Assembly (NCBI RefSeq): GCF_027286305.1
Contig: NZ_CP114599.1
Span: forward strand, 2,852,001 to 2,916,000
DNA from: Phenylobacterium sp. NIBR 498073
GTDB lineage: Bacteria; Pseudomonadota; Alphaproteobacteria; Caulobacterales; Caulobacteraceae
Direction of reading: 5' to 3'
DNA length: 64,000 nucleotides
The notes beneath the pieces were generated by a model that saw only the letters and a program-made list of their open reading frames with translations, did no database searches and was not told the origin of the DNA. The position numbers and the translations under genes were made by a program. Positions 40,954-49,975 of this stretch are shown here, one piece after another; position 1 is the first letter of the stretch; each line of letters opens with the position of its first letter.

Positions 40954-41936
40954 TGCCGGCGCCGGCGGGCCTTGAACGGCTCGGGATCGGCCTCATGCTC
41001 GTCGAAGCCGAAGCGGTTGAAACCTTCCTTCAGCTCCTTGCTGATCGGCGCTTCCAGGATCAGCGTGCCGCGCGAGGGATGCGGCAGGGTCAGCCGCCGG
41101 GCGTGCAGCTGCAGCTTCAGGCTCCCGGAAAGCTCAGCCGAGGCGTCGGTCTTGTACTTGGGATCGCCCAGGATCGGATGGCCCATGGCCAGCATGTGCG
41201 CGCGCAGCTGGTGGGTCCGTCCAGTATGCGGCCGCAGCGCCATCCAGGCCACGCGATGCGCCGCGCGGCTGACGGTGACGAACTCGGTCTCGGCCGGATC
41301 GGCGTTGGGGTCCTTGGGGTCGGCCGGCACCACCATCTCGCGGTCGCCGACGCCCTTCTTGACCAGGTGCAGCTCCATCACCCCCTCCGAGGGCTTCGGA
41401 TTGCCGAGCACCAGCGCCCAGTAGGTCTTCTCGGCGCGGCGACGCGCGAACGCCCCCGACAGCTTGGCCGCCGCGCCGGGCGTCTTGCCGAGCACCAGCA
41501 CGCCGGAGGTGTCGCGGTCCAGCCGGTGGACCAGGCGCGGGCGCTCCAGCCCCTCGCCCCAGGCGCTGAGCAGGCGGTCGACGTGCTTGGTGGTCTTCGT
41601 GCCGCCCTGGACCGCAAGGCCCGAGGGCTTGTTGATCACCAGGACCTCCTCGTCCTCGTAGATCACCAGCGACTTGGCGTAGGCGATGTCGCGCGGGTCG
41701 AGGCCGGGCTTGTCGCCGGGCTTGGGAGCGTCCGGCAGCGGCGGCACGCGGATCATCGCGCCGGCGGTCAGGCGCTGATCGGGCTTGGCGCGCGCGCCGT
41801 CCACCCGGATCTGCCCCGAGCGCGCCATTTTCTGAATCTGGATCTGCGAGACATGCGGCCAGCGCCGACGGAACCAGCGGTCCAGCCGCACCCCGTCTTC
41901 GCCAGGGTCGACGGCGATATTGCGAACTTCTCTCAC
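40950..41936 (-). CDS. RluA-family pseudouridine synthase with S4 domain
   Basis: A 328-residue enzyme: N-terminal S4 RNA-binding domain (DGVRLDRWFRRRWPHVSQIQIQKMARSGQIRVDG is the family opening, about 10-43), then the catalytic domain with HRLDRDTSG near 141-149 (catalytic Asp), GRTHQLRAHM near 236-245 and a GHPILGDPKYK end. It isomerises uridine in 23S rRNA or tRNA, most like RluC. Start GTG 41936 overlaps the crcB stop by four bases (GTGA). It also shares a CTAG stop overlap with the HTH_42 gene. Confidence 0.93.
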   Translation of the reverse strand: MREVRNIAVDPGEDGVRLDRWFRRRWPHVSQIQIQKMARSGQIRVDGARAKPDQRLTAGAMIRVPPLPDAPKPGDKPGLDPRDIAYAKSLVIYEDEEVLVINKPSGLAVQGGTKTTKHVDRLLSAWGEGLERPRLVHRLDRDTSGVLVLGKTPGAAAKLSGAFARRRAEKTYWALVLGNPKPSEGVMELHLVKKGVGDREMVVPADPKDPNADPAETEFVTVSRAAHRVAWMALRPHTGRTHQLRAHMLAMGHPILGDPKYKTDASAELSGSLKLQLHARRLTLPHPSRGTLILEAPISKELKEGFNRFGFDEHEADPEPFKARRRRH

Positions 41937-42316
41937 GCGAACGCCCTCCGGGCCAAAAGCAGACCGACGAACAGCGCGCTCATCGAAAGTAACACCGAGG
42001 CCGTCGCATAGGTGAAGGCCTGACCATAGGTGCGGCGCTCCACCATCAGGGCGACCTCCAGCGAGAACGCCGAAAAGGTCGTGAAGCCGCCGAGCACCCC
42101 GACGCCCAGCAGGACGCGCAGCTTTTCCTGATCGCCGCCGCCGCGATGGGCGAGATAGCCCGCCAGCACACCCATCAGCAAGCCGCCCGACACGTTCGCG
42201 ATGAAGGTCCCGAACGGCCAGTTCGGTCCCCATAGCCTGAGCGCCTGAACACCAAGGGCGTAGCGCGCCACAGCGCCGACGGCGCCTCCAGCGGCCACAA
42301 GTAACACCTTTTCCAT
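41933..42316 (-). CDS. crcB: Fluoride ion channel
   Basis: A 127-residue, four-helix membrane protein: GGAVGAVARYALG near 10-22, then FGTFIANVSGGLLMGVLAGYLA near 36-57 and the signature GFTTFSAFSLEVA near 76-88. These Thr-Phe-Ser residues line the Na+-stabilised dual-pore dimer that exports fluoride. The upstream 83 nt show no fluoride-riboswitch-like fold. The GTGA overlap couples it to the pseudouridine synthase gene. Confidence 0.95.
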   Translation of the reverse strand: MEKVLLVAAGGAVGAVARYALGVQALRLWGPNWPFGTFIANVSGGLLMGVLAGYLAHRGGGDQEKLRVLLGVGVLGGFTTFSAFSLEVALMVERRTYGQAFTYATASVLLSMSALFVGLLLARRAFA

Positions 42317-42399
42317 GTACCCTTATGCGACGCGCCGGCCCTCCCGCGCAAACGGTCGGTTAATCGCACCGCGTCACGACGCGTTAAGGCCGTCCCGGC

Positions 42400-43200
42400 A
42401 TGGTCCGAACCCAATTGGATTGCTGGATGACGGACGTGGCGGGCGAGAGCGGAGTAGAGGTCACGGTAGGACCTTCCGAAGGCTTGCCGCCCTGGACCTT
42501 CGCCACCAGCGAGCAGCGTATCCTCGCCCTCGACTATTCGATCGAGGAACTGGTCAGCCTGCGCCACGCCGCCACCGCCGCGCTGCGGATCCGCCCTGTG
42601 GTCCGCCACGTGAAGACCAGCGTCATCATCCCGACCTGGGCCTATGGCCGCCTGACCGACAGCGACGTCGAGGCCATCGACCGCGCCACGCTCGACTTCG
42701 CCAGCCGCCTGCGGCCGTCCGAGGCCGAAGCCAAGCTCCCGCTGATCATCCCCCAGTCGTTTCGCACCCTAGCGGGGCGCCGCGGCCGCGCCAGCCTGCC
42801 CGAGGCCGTTCACGGGTCGGCGCAGGCGTTGAAGACGCGCGTCATCGTCGAGGTCACCGAGATCAACCGCGGCACCCCGCCGGGCCGACTGAACGAAGTC
42901 GCCAGCCTGCTCGGCGCCATGTGCAAGGGGGTCTTCGGCCGCCTGCAGCCCGGCCGTGAGGCCGCCGCGCCCTTCAAGGACGTGCGGCTGCAGGCCCTGG
43001 CGTTCGACGCCGGAGATGTGGCCGGAACCGACAGCGATGTCGCCGCCGCTCTGCTGGAGGTCGGCGAGCAGATTCAGGGCCTGGCCCCCCTGCTGATCGC
43101 CCAGGGCCTCCCCGCGGAAGGCTTCTCCGACGTGGCCGAAGTCGCAGGCTTCACGCACGTGGCGACCCGCGCCCAGGAGACGCAGAAAGCTCAAGGTTAG
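42400..43200 (+). CDS. Uncharacterised protein, possibly a degenerate EAL-like domain
   Basis: A 266-residue protein that I do not recognise. It has a soluble, mixed alpha/beta look: strands such as VIIPTWAYGRLTDSD near 75-89, LIIPQSFRTLAGRRGR near 114-129 and RVIVEVTEINRGTPPGRLNEV near 148-168, where EVTE recalls a strand end of EAL phosphodiesterases. The metal residues of a working EAL domain are not evident, so if related it is inactive or only structural. No signal peptide or membrane segment. It ends by a 4-nt overlap with the CC0125-type gene. Start may be ATG 42400 or ATG 42427. Confidence 0.6.
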   Translation: MVRTQLDCWMTDVAGESGVEVTVGPSEGLPPWTFATSEQRILALDYSIEELVSLRHAATAALRIRPVVRHVKTSVIIPTWAYGRLTDSDVEAIDRATLDFASRLRPSEAEAKLPLIIPQSFRTLAGRRGRASLPEAVHGSAQALKTRVIVEVTEINRGTPPGRLNEVASLLGAMCKGVFGRLQPGREAAAPFKDVRLQALAFDAGDVAGTDSDVAAALLEVGEQIQGLAPLLIAQGLPAEGFSDVAEVAGFTHVATRAQETQKAQG

Positions 43201-43691
43201 AGACGCCCGCCGATCGTGCGCCGGACGTCCGCGGCGTTGTAGACCTGACCGGCGGCTGAAGCCGGCGGCGCGCCCCGCCCCATGATCACCTCGATGGTCT
43301 GGGTCAGGGCCGGGCCGCCGCCCAGGTTGAAGCTGGTGCCGACGCCTAGGCCCACGCCGCTGCTGTAGCCGCCGCTGCCGCCGCCTGCGCCCACCGACAC
43401 CCGCGGCCCGCTGTCGACCCCGCTCTGGGCGACATAGCGGTCCACCACCCGGAACCAGTCGTAGCCGTCGGCCAGGGTCAGGTCCGCGGCCCGCAGCAGC
43501 GCGTAGTCGGAGACCTGGGCGATCGGCGCGCCCGGCCCGCCGCGGAACGTCACCCGGTAGCGGCCTGGCTCGATGCGCATTTCCGAGAAGCCGACGCCCT
43601 GGGCGCGGGTCGCCGGTCCATAGACAGTCGGGGCGGTGGCGCAGGCGCCGAGCGCGGCGCAGAGCGCGATAGTCGTTGTCAGGCGTCGCAT
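43197..43691 (-). CDS. CC0125/CC1285-family lipoprotein
   Basis: A 164-residue protein with lipobox LGAC (Cys17). The mature part begins APTVYGPATRAQGVGFSEMRIEPGRYRVTFRG, with the hallmark F.E.R...GRYRVTFRGGP and later ALLRAADLTLADGYDWFRVVDRY, typical of the CC0125/CC1285 lipoprotein family in Caulobacteraceae. A glycine/serine-rich stretch (about 98-120) follows. Outer-membrane lipoprotein of unknown role. TTAG stop overlap with the upstream gene. Confidence 0.8.
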   Translation of the reverse strand: MRRLTTTIALCAALGACATAPTVYGPATRAQGVGFSEMRIEPGRYRVTFRGGPGAPIAQVSDYALLRAADLTLADGYDWFRVVDRYVAQSGVDSGPRVSVGAGGGSGGYSSGVGLGVGTSFNLGGGPALTQTIEVIMGRGAPPASAAGQVYNAADVRRTIGGRL

Positions 43692-43740
43692 GCGGGGGAC
43701 CTCGCCAATGGCGCCGTTGGCACGGCACCCTGGCTAACGG

Positions 43741-44517
43741 TCAAGCCTGCGCGGTGTTCCCGGCCAGGCCCAGCACCTCGATCAGCGACTGCATGTCGGC
43801 CGGCGTCTCGGCGGTGATGGTCTTGGTCCCACCCGCCGGATGCGGAAAGCTCAGCGCCGCAGCGTGGAGCATCAACCGCGGCACAGGATGACCTCCGGCC
43901 ATCAATGCGCCGCCGTAGCGCGCATCCCCCGCGATCGGCCGGCCGATCGAGGCCAGGTGCACGCGGATCTGATGCATCCGACCGGTCTGCGGATTGGCCT
44001 CGACCAGCGCCGCCCCCGCCCCGTTGGCCAGCGTCCGATAGCGGGTCAGAGCGGTCTCGGCGTCCGGATGATCGGCTGCGCAGACGCGCATATAAGCCTC
44101 ACGCCCGGCCTCCTCGCGACGCAGGGCCGCTTCAATCACGCCGCCGGCCGGCTCCGGCGCGCCTGGGGTGACGATGGCCTGATAGGTCTTGGCGAAACGC
44201 CGCCCCATCATGTGTTTGCCCAGGAAGCTCGCCGCCGGCTTGGTCTTGGCGGTGAGGATCACCCCGGACGTGTCGCGGTCGAGCCGGTGGATCAGCCGCG
44301 GCCGCGCCTTGCCCGGCTTGGCGAAGGCCCACAGCAGTTCGTCCAGGGTGTTGACCTGCCCGCGCCCGCCCTGGCTGGAAAGGCCGGACGGCTTGTTGAG
44401 CGCCATGATGTCGGCGTCCTCGTAGATCACCAGGCTGCGGACCAGGGCGATCTCGTCGGCGGTCAGGGCGACAGGCTTGGGCTGGGCCTTCACCTTCGGC
44501 GGCGTGCGCGGCTTCAC
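43741..44517 (-). CDS. RluA-family pseudouridine synthase (no S4 domain)
   Basis: A 258-residue enzyme. It starts with a basic tail, then the RluA catalytic domain: VIYEDADIMALNKPSGL near 31-47, HRLDRDTSGVILTAK near 77-91 (catalytic Asp), and GRMHQIRVHLASIGRPIAGD near 178-197. It lacks an S4 domain, so it belongs to the TruC/RluA/RsuA-like small group and probably modifies a tRNA or 23S site. GTG 44517 overlaps the rarA stop by GTGA. Confidence 0.92.
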   Translation of the reverse strand: MKPRTPPKVKAQPKPVALTADEIALVRSLVIYEDADIMALNKPSGLSSQGGRGQVNTLDELLWAFAKPGKARPRLIHRLDRDTSGVILTAKTKPAASFLGKHMMGRRFAKTYQAIVTPGAPEPAGGVIEAALRREEAGREAYMRVCAADHPDAETALTRYRTLANGAGAALVEANPQTGRMHQIRVHLASIGRPIAGDARYGGALMAGGHPVPRLMLHAAALSFPHPAGGTKTITAETPADMQSLIEVLGLAGNTAQA

Positions 44518-45815
44518 TTATGGCGGTTCCGCTGTTCTGCCCAACGCTCCAGGCGCTCTTTGATCCGCGCTTCGACGCCAACCTCCTTGGGCTCGTAGAA
44601 GCGCTGCCGGTCCATGCCGTCCGGGAAGTAGTTCTGCCCCGAAAAGCCGCCCTCGACGTCGTGGTCGTAGGCGTAGCCCTTGCCGTAGCCGAGGTCCTTC
44701 ATCAGCTTGGTCGGGGCGTTGCGGATATGGGCCGGCGGCATCAGCGAGCCGGTCTCCCTGGCGGCCCGCTGGGCGGCCTTGAAGGCGGTGTAGACGGCGT
44801 TCGACTTCGGCGCGGCCGCCAGGTGCACCACCACCTGGGCCAGGGCCAGTTCGCCCTCGGGGCTGCCGAGGAAGTCGTAGGTGTCCTTGGCGGCGTTGGC
44901 CAGGACCAGCGCCATGGGGTCGGCTTCGCCGATGTCCTCGACCGCCATGCGGATCAGCCGCCGGGCGATGAACAGCGGGTCCTCCCCGCCGCCCAGCATC
45001 CGCGCCAGCCAGTAGAGCGCCGCGTCGGGGTCTGAGCCACGCACCGACTTATGCAGGGCCGAGATCAGGTTGTAGTGCTCTTCGCGGTCCTTGTCGTAAG
45101 CGGGGCTGCGCTTCTGAAGGATCTGGCCCAGGTCCTTGATCGACAAAGGCTTCGCCGCGCCGATGTTGAACAGCGTCTCGGTCAGGGTCAGCAGGTAGCG
45201 GCCATCGCCGTCGGCCATGGCGACCAGGGCCTGGCGCGCCTCAGGTTCGAGCGACAGCGGCCTTTGCTCGTGGGCCTCGGCCTTGGCCAGAAGCGACTCC
45301 AGCGCCTCGTCATCGAGCCGCTTGAGGACATAGACCTGCGAGCGCGACAGAAGCGCCCCGTTCAGTTCGAACGACGGGTTTTCGGTGGTGGCCCCCACCA
45401 AGGTGACGATCCCCTCCTCCACGAAGGGCAGGAAACCGTCCTGCTGGGCGCGGTTGAAGCGATGGATCTCGTCGACGAACAGCAGGGTGGATTGGCCCGC
45501 GGCCCGGCGCATCCGCGCCTGCTCGAACGCCTTCTTCAGGTCCGCGACACCGGAGAACACCGCCGAGATCTGCTGAAACTCGTAGCCGGCCTCCTTGGCC
45601 AGCAGGCGGGCGATGGTCGTCTTGCCGGTGCCGGGCGGCCCCCAGAGGATCATCGAGGATAGCCGCTTGGCCTCAGCCATGCGGCCGATCGGCCCCTCGG
45701 GACCGAGCAGATGGTCCTGCCCCACCACCTCGCCCAGCCGCTGCGGACGCAGGCGGTCGGCGAGCGGCGACGGCGCGTGCGGCGTCAGCCCAGCTGCTTC
45801 AAAGAGATCGGCCAT
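44514..45815 (-). CDS. rarA: Replication-associated recombination protein RarA (MgsA)
   Basis: A 433-residue clamp-loader-like AAA+ ATPase. Walker A GPPGTGKT at 59-66, Walker B FVDEIHRFNRAQQD near 113-126, the sensor TTENPSFE near 143, and the C-terminal MgsA tetramerisation part with NAPTKLMKDLGYGKGYAYDHD near 367-387. It acts at stalled replication forks and gaps. It lies in a close operon with htrA (upstream) and a pseudouridine synthase (downstream). Standard length for the family. Confidence 0.96.
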   Translation of the reverse strand: MADLFEAAGLTPHAPSPLADRLRPQRLGEVVGQDHLLGPEGPIGRMAEAKRLSSMILWGPPGTGKTTIARLLAKEAGYEFQQISAVFSGVADLKKAFEQARMRRAAGQSTLLFVDEIHRFNRAQQDGFLPFVEEGIVTLVGATTENPSFELNGALLSRSQVYVLKRLDDEALESLLAKAEAHEQRPLSLEPEARQALVAMADGDGRYLLTLTETLFNIGAAKPLSIKDLGQILQKRSPAYDKDREEHYNLISALHKSVRGSDPDAALYWLARMLGGGEDPLFIARRLIRMAVEDIGEADPMALVLANAAKDTYDFLGSPEGELALAQVVVHLAAAPKSNAVYTAFKAAQRAARETGSLMPPAHIRNAPTKLMKDLGYGKGYAYDHDVEGGFSGQNYFPDGMDRQRFYEPKEVGVEARIKERLERWAEQRNRHK

Positions 45816-45878
45816 AGGCGCCTTCTACCGCCCTTCGCGGATCGGAGCGAGAGCGGCGCCGAACGCCGCCCTCATCCG

Positions 45879-47294
45879 TCAGGTCCGGAAGTTGGCGGTG
45901 ATCTCCTGGCCGTTGCGCTCGATGGTCACCTGCCACTGGCCGCCGCCGCCGCCGAGCACCCCGGTCAGCTCGCGGACGCTGCCGATCTCGCGGCCGTTGA
46001 CCCGGCGGACCAGGTCGCCCGGACGCAGGCCGGCGTTCATCGCAAAACCGCGGGAGATATTGGTCACCAGCACGCCGCGGCCGGCGAACGGATCGATGCC
46101 CAGTTCCTCGGCCACCGCCGGCGACAGGTTGACGACCGTCGCCCCGTCGAACGGATTGCGGCCGGAGATCACCTGCTCGTCCTTGGCCGGGGTCGCGGGC
46201 GGCGGCTCGGCCCGCAGCGTCAGGGTCTGTTCGCTGGCGCCCCGACGCACGCCCAGCTTGACGCTGTCGCCCGGACGCCGCGAGGAGATGGCATAGGACA
46301 CCGCCGCGGCGTCGACCGCCGGACGGCCGTCGACCGAGACGATGACGTCGCCCTGACGCAGGCCCGCGCGCGCGGCCGGCCCATTCGGCCAGATGTCGGC
46401 GACCAGCGCGCCTTGGGGCACGCTCATGCCCATGCTGCGGGCCAGCTCGGCGGTGACCGTCTGGGTGCGTGCGCCGAGCCAGGGACGCACGACCGCCTGG
46501 CCGCCGCCGGCGGCGGTCTCGACCACGCGCTTGACGATGGCGGCCGGCACCGCGAACCCGACGCCCGACGAGGTGCCAGAGCGCGACAGGATGAAGCTGT
46601 TCACCCCGATCAGGTCGCCGTCCATGTCGACCAGGGCGCCGCCGGAATTGCCCGGATTGATCGCCGCGTCGGTCTGGATATAGGCGTTGGACGCATCGCC
46701 GTTGGGGTCGGCGGTGCGGTTCAGGGCCGAGATGATGCCGTTGGTCACCGTCTGGCCGACGCCGAAGGGATCACCGATGGCCAGCACCAGGTCGCCGACC
46801 TGGGCCTCCCCCGAGTCGTCGATCGCCAGGATCGGCAGGCGCTCGTTCCCGACATCGATCTTCAGCACGGCGAGGTCGGTGCGCGGGTCAGCCAGCAGCA
46901 CGCGAGCGGTGTACTCGCGCCGGTCGGCCAGGGCGACGGTGATCTCCTGCCCGCCCTCCACGACGTGGTTGTTGGTCACCACGATGCCGTCGGCGCGGAC
47001 GATGACGCCCGAGCCCAGCGAGCCCTGGATCCGCTCGCGCGGGGCGCCCATGCCGAACATCTCCCAGAACGGGTCGGCCCGCTGACGCACCAGGCGCTTG
47101 GACGAGATGTTGACCACGGCCGGAGCCGCCCGCTTCACGACCGGCGCGAACGACGACTTCATCGTCAGGGCGTCGCCAGGCGCGGCCCGCGTCGGCTGGG
47201 CCAGCGGCGGGATCTGGGCGTTGGATTTGGCTGCAGGGTCGGAACAGGCGGCCAGCAGGGCCAGGGCGGGGATCAGGACGCGATAGGCGCGCAT
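45879..47294 (-). CDS. DegP/HtrA-type periplasmic serine protease (lipoprotein)
   Basis: A 471-residue protease: lipobox LLAAC (Cys17), trypsin domain with VTNNHVVEGG (His), TDLAVLKID (Asp) and GNSGGAL with Ser217, then two PDZ domains (about 255-345 and 380-465, AARAGLRQGDVIVSVDG and AMNAGLRPGDLVRRVNG). It degrades misfolded envelope proteins. The predicted lipid anchor is unusual for DegP and suggests attachment to the outer or inner membrane. Sixty-three bp before rarA, same strand. Confidence 0.93.
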   Translation of the reverse strand: MRAYRVLIPALALLAACSDPAAKSNAQIPPLAQPTRAAPGDALTMKSSFAPVVKRAAPAVVNISSKRLVRQRADPFWEMFGMGAPRERIQGSLGSGVIVRADGIVVTNNHVVEGGQEITVALADRREYTARVLLADPRTDLAVLKIDVGNERLPILAIDDSGEAQVGDLVLAIGDPFGVGQTVTNGIISALNRTADPNGDASNAYIQTDAAINPGNSGGALVDMDGDLIGVNSFILSRSGTSSGVGFAVPAAIVKRVVETAAGGGQAVVRPWLGARTQTVTAELARSMGMSVPQGALVADIWPNGPAARAGLRQGDVIVSVDGRPAVDAAAVSYAISSRRPGDSVKLGVRRGASEQTLTLRAEPPPATPAKDEQVISGRNPFDGATVVNLSPAVAEELGIDPFAGRGVLVTNISRGFAMNAGLRPGDLVRRVNGREIGSVRELTGVLGGGGGQWQVTIERNGQEITANFRT

Positions 47295-47392
47295 AGAGTC
47301 TCCAGGTATCGTCTCGGGCCCGCACTCTGCGGAGGTTTCGGGCGCAATGATGGCGCATATCTAGGCTGCGCCGTCGCGATCCGAAATGGGTC

Positions 47393-48658
47393 TCAGGCGC
47401 CTGCGGCCGCGGCCCTGGGAACTCGCCCCACTCGCAGCGACAGCAGCAGGGCCGCGACCAGCAGCACCGAGGCAAGATAGATCGCCAGTCCCGGCTGATG
47501 CATCACGCCGTCGTGACGGATCGACCAGGCGAAGGTCATGCCGAAAACGATGGGCCCGATGACCGAGGCGATGCCTTGCAGCGCCTGGTTCGCGCCCTGC
47601 AGCTGGCCTTGCGCCGAGGGCGCAACCCGTCGGGTCATCAGCCCCTGCAGGCCTGGCATCAGGAAGTTCATCAGCGCGAAGACCGGCACGCCCAGCATGT
47701 AGGCCCAGCCAGTCTGCGCCATGCCGTAGATGGCGAAGCCGGCCGCACCGGCGGCCGCGCCCAGCAGCAGGGCCCCGCGCTCGCCGATCCGCGCGACGAC
47801 CGGCCCGACGAGCAGGGTCTGAACGATCACCCCGGCCAGACCCGTGGCCATCATGGTCAGGCCCATGAAGCCGGGCGTCCAGCCGTAGCGATAGCCGGTA
47901 TAGAGCACGAAGATCGCCGGCAGCACGGTGTGGGCCAACTGGAACAGGAAGCCGATGGAGGCGAGCCCCAGCAGTTCATTGTGCGAGCGCAGGAAGCTGA
48001 GCGACCCGACCGGGTTGGCGCGCTTCCAGTCGAACTTGGCGACGCGCTTCTCGGGCGGCAGCGATTCCGGCAGGATGAAGAAGCCGTAGAGCCAGTTCAC
48101 CGTGGTCAGCGCCGCGGCCACGAAGAACGGCAGGCGCAGGTCGATATCGCCCAGAAAACCGCCCAGGGCCGGCCCGACCAGGAAGCCGAACGAAAAGGCC
48201 GAACCCATCCAGCCATACGCCTTGGCGCGTTTGTCCGGCGGGGTGACGTCGGCGACGTAGGCGTTGGCGGTCGAGAAACTGGCCGCGGTCAGGCCGTTGA
48301 TCACACGCCCGACGAACAGCCACATCAGGCTGGGGGCCAGGGCCATGAACAGGAAGTCGATCGCCAGGCCGCCTAGCGACACCAGCAGGATCGGCCGGCG
48401 GCCATAGCGGTCCGACATCATGCCGAGGATCGGGCCGCAGAAAAGCTGCATGACGCCCCAGACCGCGCCGAACAGCACGTTCCATTCCGACGCCGCAGCC
48501 GTGTCGCCGCCGGTGAACTCCTTGATCAGGTTCGGCAGCACCGGGATCATGATCCCAAACGAGACCGCGTTGATCACGGCCGCCGCGAAGATGAAGCGGA
48601 AGGCGCCCGCCCAGCGTTTGTCGTCGCCGCCAGAGGCGCTCGGAGCACGCTCGGTCAT
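47393..48658 (-). CDS. MFS transporter of the TetA type
   Basis: A 421-residue transporter with twelve hydrophobic segments. Motif A is GMMSDRYGRRPILL near 79-92, and GRVINGLTAASFSTANAYVADVTPPDKR near 118-145 is the family pattern of tetracycline-type drug:H+ antiporters. The gene is single, between htrA and the SRPBCC operon. The substrate is unknown and chromosomal TetA-like proteins are often general exporters, so no resistance is inferred. Confidence 0.9.
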   Translation of the reverse strand: MTERAPSASGGDDKRWAGAFRFIFAAAVINAVSFGIMIPVLPNLIKEFTGGDTAAASEWNVLFGAVWGVMQLFCGPILGMMSDRYGRRPILLVSLGGLAIDFLFMALAPSLMWLFVGRVINGLTAASFSTANAYVADVTPPDKRAKAYGWMGSAFSFGFLVGPALGGFLGDIDLRLPFFVAAALTTVNWLYGFFILPESLPPEKRVAKFDWKRANPVGSLSFLRSHNELLGLASIGFLFQLAHTVLPAIFVLYTGYRYGWTPGFMGLTMMATGLAGVIVQTLLVGPVVARIGERGALLLGAAAGAAGFAIYGMAQTGWAYMLGVPVFALMNFLMPGLQGLMTRRVAPSAQGQLQGANQALQGIASVIGPIVFGMTFAWSIRHDGVMHQPGLAIYLASVLLVAALLLSLRVGRVPRAAAAGA

Positions 48659-48718
48659 GATTTCCTCCGTTCGGCCGCTACGGGCCGCTTCCGTTCCTGA
48701 ACTACCACGTTCGCCGTC

Positions 48719-49183
48719 TTAGGCCGACGTGTCGCGGTAGGATGTCAGCAGCGCGCGCCACCATTCAGCCAACCGCATCAGCAGCACTTCGTCCGGGAAC
48801 CCGTGGCGGGCCGCGCCCTCCGGCACCTGGTCGAAGCCGCGGTGCTCGACGCTGACCCGCGTTTCTTCGCCGACCGCCTCAAAGCGCACCTCGACTTGGG
48901 TGTGCAGGTCTGGCGGGAAGTTCGCCTGCCGCCACGAGAAGACCAGCCGCGCCGGCGGTTCCCAGACCAGGATGCGGCCGATCTCGAAGACCTTGCCGCT
49001 TTCCAGGGTCTCGGTCAGACGCCCGCCCTCCCCCGCCTCGAACGCCAGCACGCCCGGCGCGCGCGGCGTGGTCTGGAAGAGGCCGTTGGGCCGCCACCAA
49101 GCGCCGATCTCGCCGACAAAGGCGGAGAACGCCCGCTCCGGCGAAGCCTTCACCCGCAGGGCGACATAGACCTTCGAGGTCAC
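48719..49183 (-). CDS. SRPBCC (AHSA1-type) domain protein
   Basis: A 154-residue protein of the START-like AHSA1 fold: VYVALRVKASPERAFSAFVGEIGAWWRP near 5-32, GRILVWEPPARLVFSWRQ near 73-90, and RVSVEHRGFDQVPEG near 113-127. Such proteins bind hydrophobic ligands; here the gene is the last of a VOC, VOC, ArsR, SRPBCC operon. Starts with GTG 49183 overlapping the ArsR stop by GTGA. Confidence 0.88.
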   Translation of the reverse strand: MTSKVYVALRVKASPERAFSAFVGEIGAWWRPNGLFQTTPRAPGVLAFEAGEGGRLTETLESGKVFEIGRILVWEPPARLVFSWRQANFPPDLHTQVEVRFEAVGEETRVSVEHRGFDQVPEGAARHGFPDEVLLMRLAEWWRALLTSYRDTSA

Positions 49184-49512
49184 GGGGTCGTCTCGACATG
49201 AGCCTTGAAGGCGGCCAGCTGCTCGCTCCACAGCCGCTCGCTCTCCTCCAGCCATTTCAGCAGATGAACCATCGGCTCGGGCCTCAAGGCATAGATCCGG
49301 ACGCGGGCGTCGAACTGCGGATGGCTTTCCTCCACCAGCCCGCCCTCGCGCAGGGCGCGCAGGTGTCGGCTCATCGTCGGAGCCGACACCCCGAGTTCCC
49401 GAGCCAGTTCGCCTGCCGCACGCGGCCCCCGCACCAGCAGGTCGACCACCTGGCGGCGGGCGGGATCAGCCAGCGCCGCCAGGGTCGTATCAAGCTTGCG
49501 CGCTGCGCTCAT
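49180..49512 (-). CDS. ArsR-family regulator
   Basis: A 110-residue winged-helix regulator: LAALADPARRQVVDLLVRG near 11-29, and recognition helix LARELGVSAPTMSRHLRALREGGLVEE near 36-62. No metal-binding cysteines are present, so it is of the non-metal ArsR type that is paired with AHSA1 proteins. Coupled by ATGA (upstream VOC) and GTGA (downstream SRPBCC). Its likely operator is an AT-rich dyad before the operon at 50507. Confidence 0.9.
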   Translation of the reverse strand: MSAARKLDTTLAALADPARRQVVDLLVRGPRAAGELARELGVSAPTMSRHLRALREGGLVEESHPQFDARVRIYALRPEPMVHLLKWLEESERLWSEQLAAFKAHVETTP

Positions 49513-49955
49513 CGCCAGCCGGTGATCTTAAGGCCGCTCGCGGCCTCCGCCTCCTCGCGGCTTACGCTGGCCACGGTCTGCGACACCGTCCAGATGTGTC
49601 CCTCAGGATCGCGGCAGCGATAGGTCCGGTCGCCGTAGAATTGCGTCTCCGGCTCGGCCATGATCTCCGCCCCGGCGGCCTTGGCCCGCGCGAAGTGGGC
49701 GTCGACGTCGCTGTCGATCTGCACGTGGACCGTCTGGGTGTTCTTGCCGCCCACCGACTTGGGGCTCTTGTGATCGGCGCTCCATTCCTGGCCGATCATC
49801 ACGTAGCTGTCTCCGAACTCCATCTGGGAGTGGGCGACATTGCCGTCGGCGTCCTCCAGCAGCATGACGAGCTCGAAGCCGAAGGCCTCTTCGAGCCAGG
49901 CCAGAGCCGCCTTCGGGTCCTGGTAGAACAACGCGGAACGGAAACCTGCGGACAT
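49509..49955 (-). CDS. VOC-family (glyoxalase-like) protein, PhnB type
   Basis: A 148-residue protein with the VOC fold: ALFYQDPKAALAWLEEAFGFELV near 8-30 and GHIWTVSQ near 121-128, the typical start and end motifs of YaeR/PhnB-like members. VQIDSDVDAHFARAKAAGAEI near 82-102. Related to the VOC gene upstream, suggesting duplication. Function unknown; the fold often binds metal and small ligands. Start ATG 49955. Confidence 0.88.
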   Translation of the reverse strand: MSAGFRSALFYQDPKAALAWLEEAFGFELVMLLEDADGNVAHSQMEFGDSYVMIGQEWSADHKSPKSVGGKNTQTVHVQIDSDVDAHFARAKAAGAEIMAEPETQFYGDRTYRCRDPEGHIWTVSQTVASVSREEAEAASGLKITGWR

Positions 49956-49975
49956 GGCGTCCTCCTCTGGGCGGG

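Noticed and set aside
42317-42399. Fluoride riboswitch before crcB
   Set aside because: The 83 nt upstream show no conserved pseudoknot or crcB-motif fold, only a short CGCGTC/GACGCG palindrome at 42370-42383.
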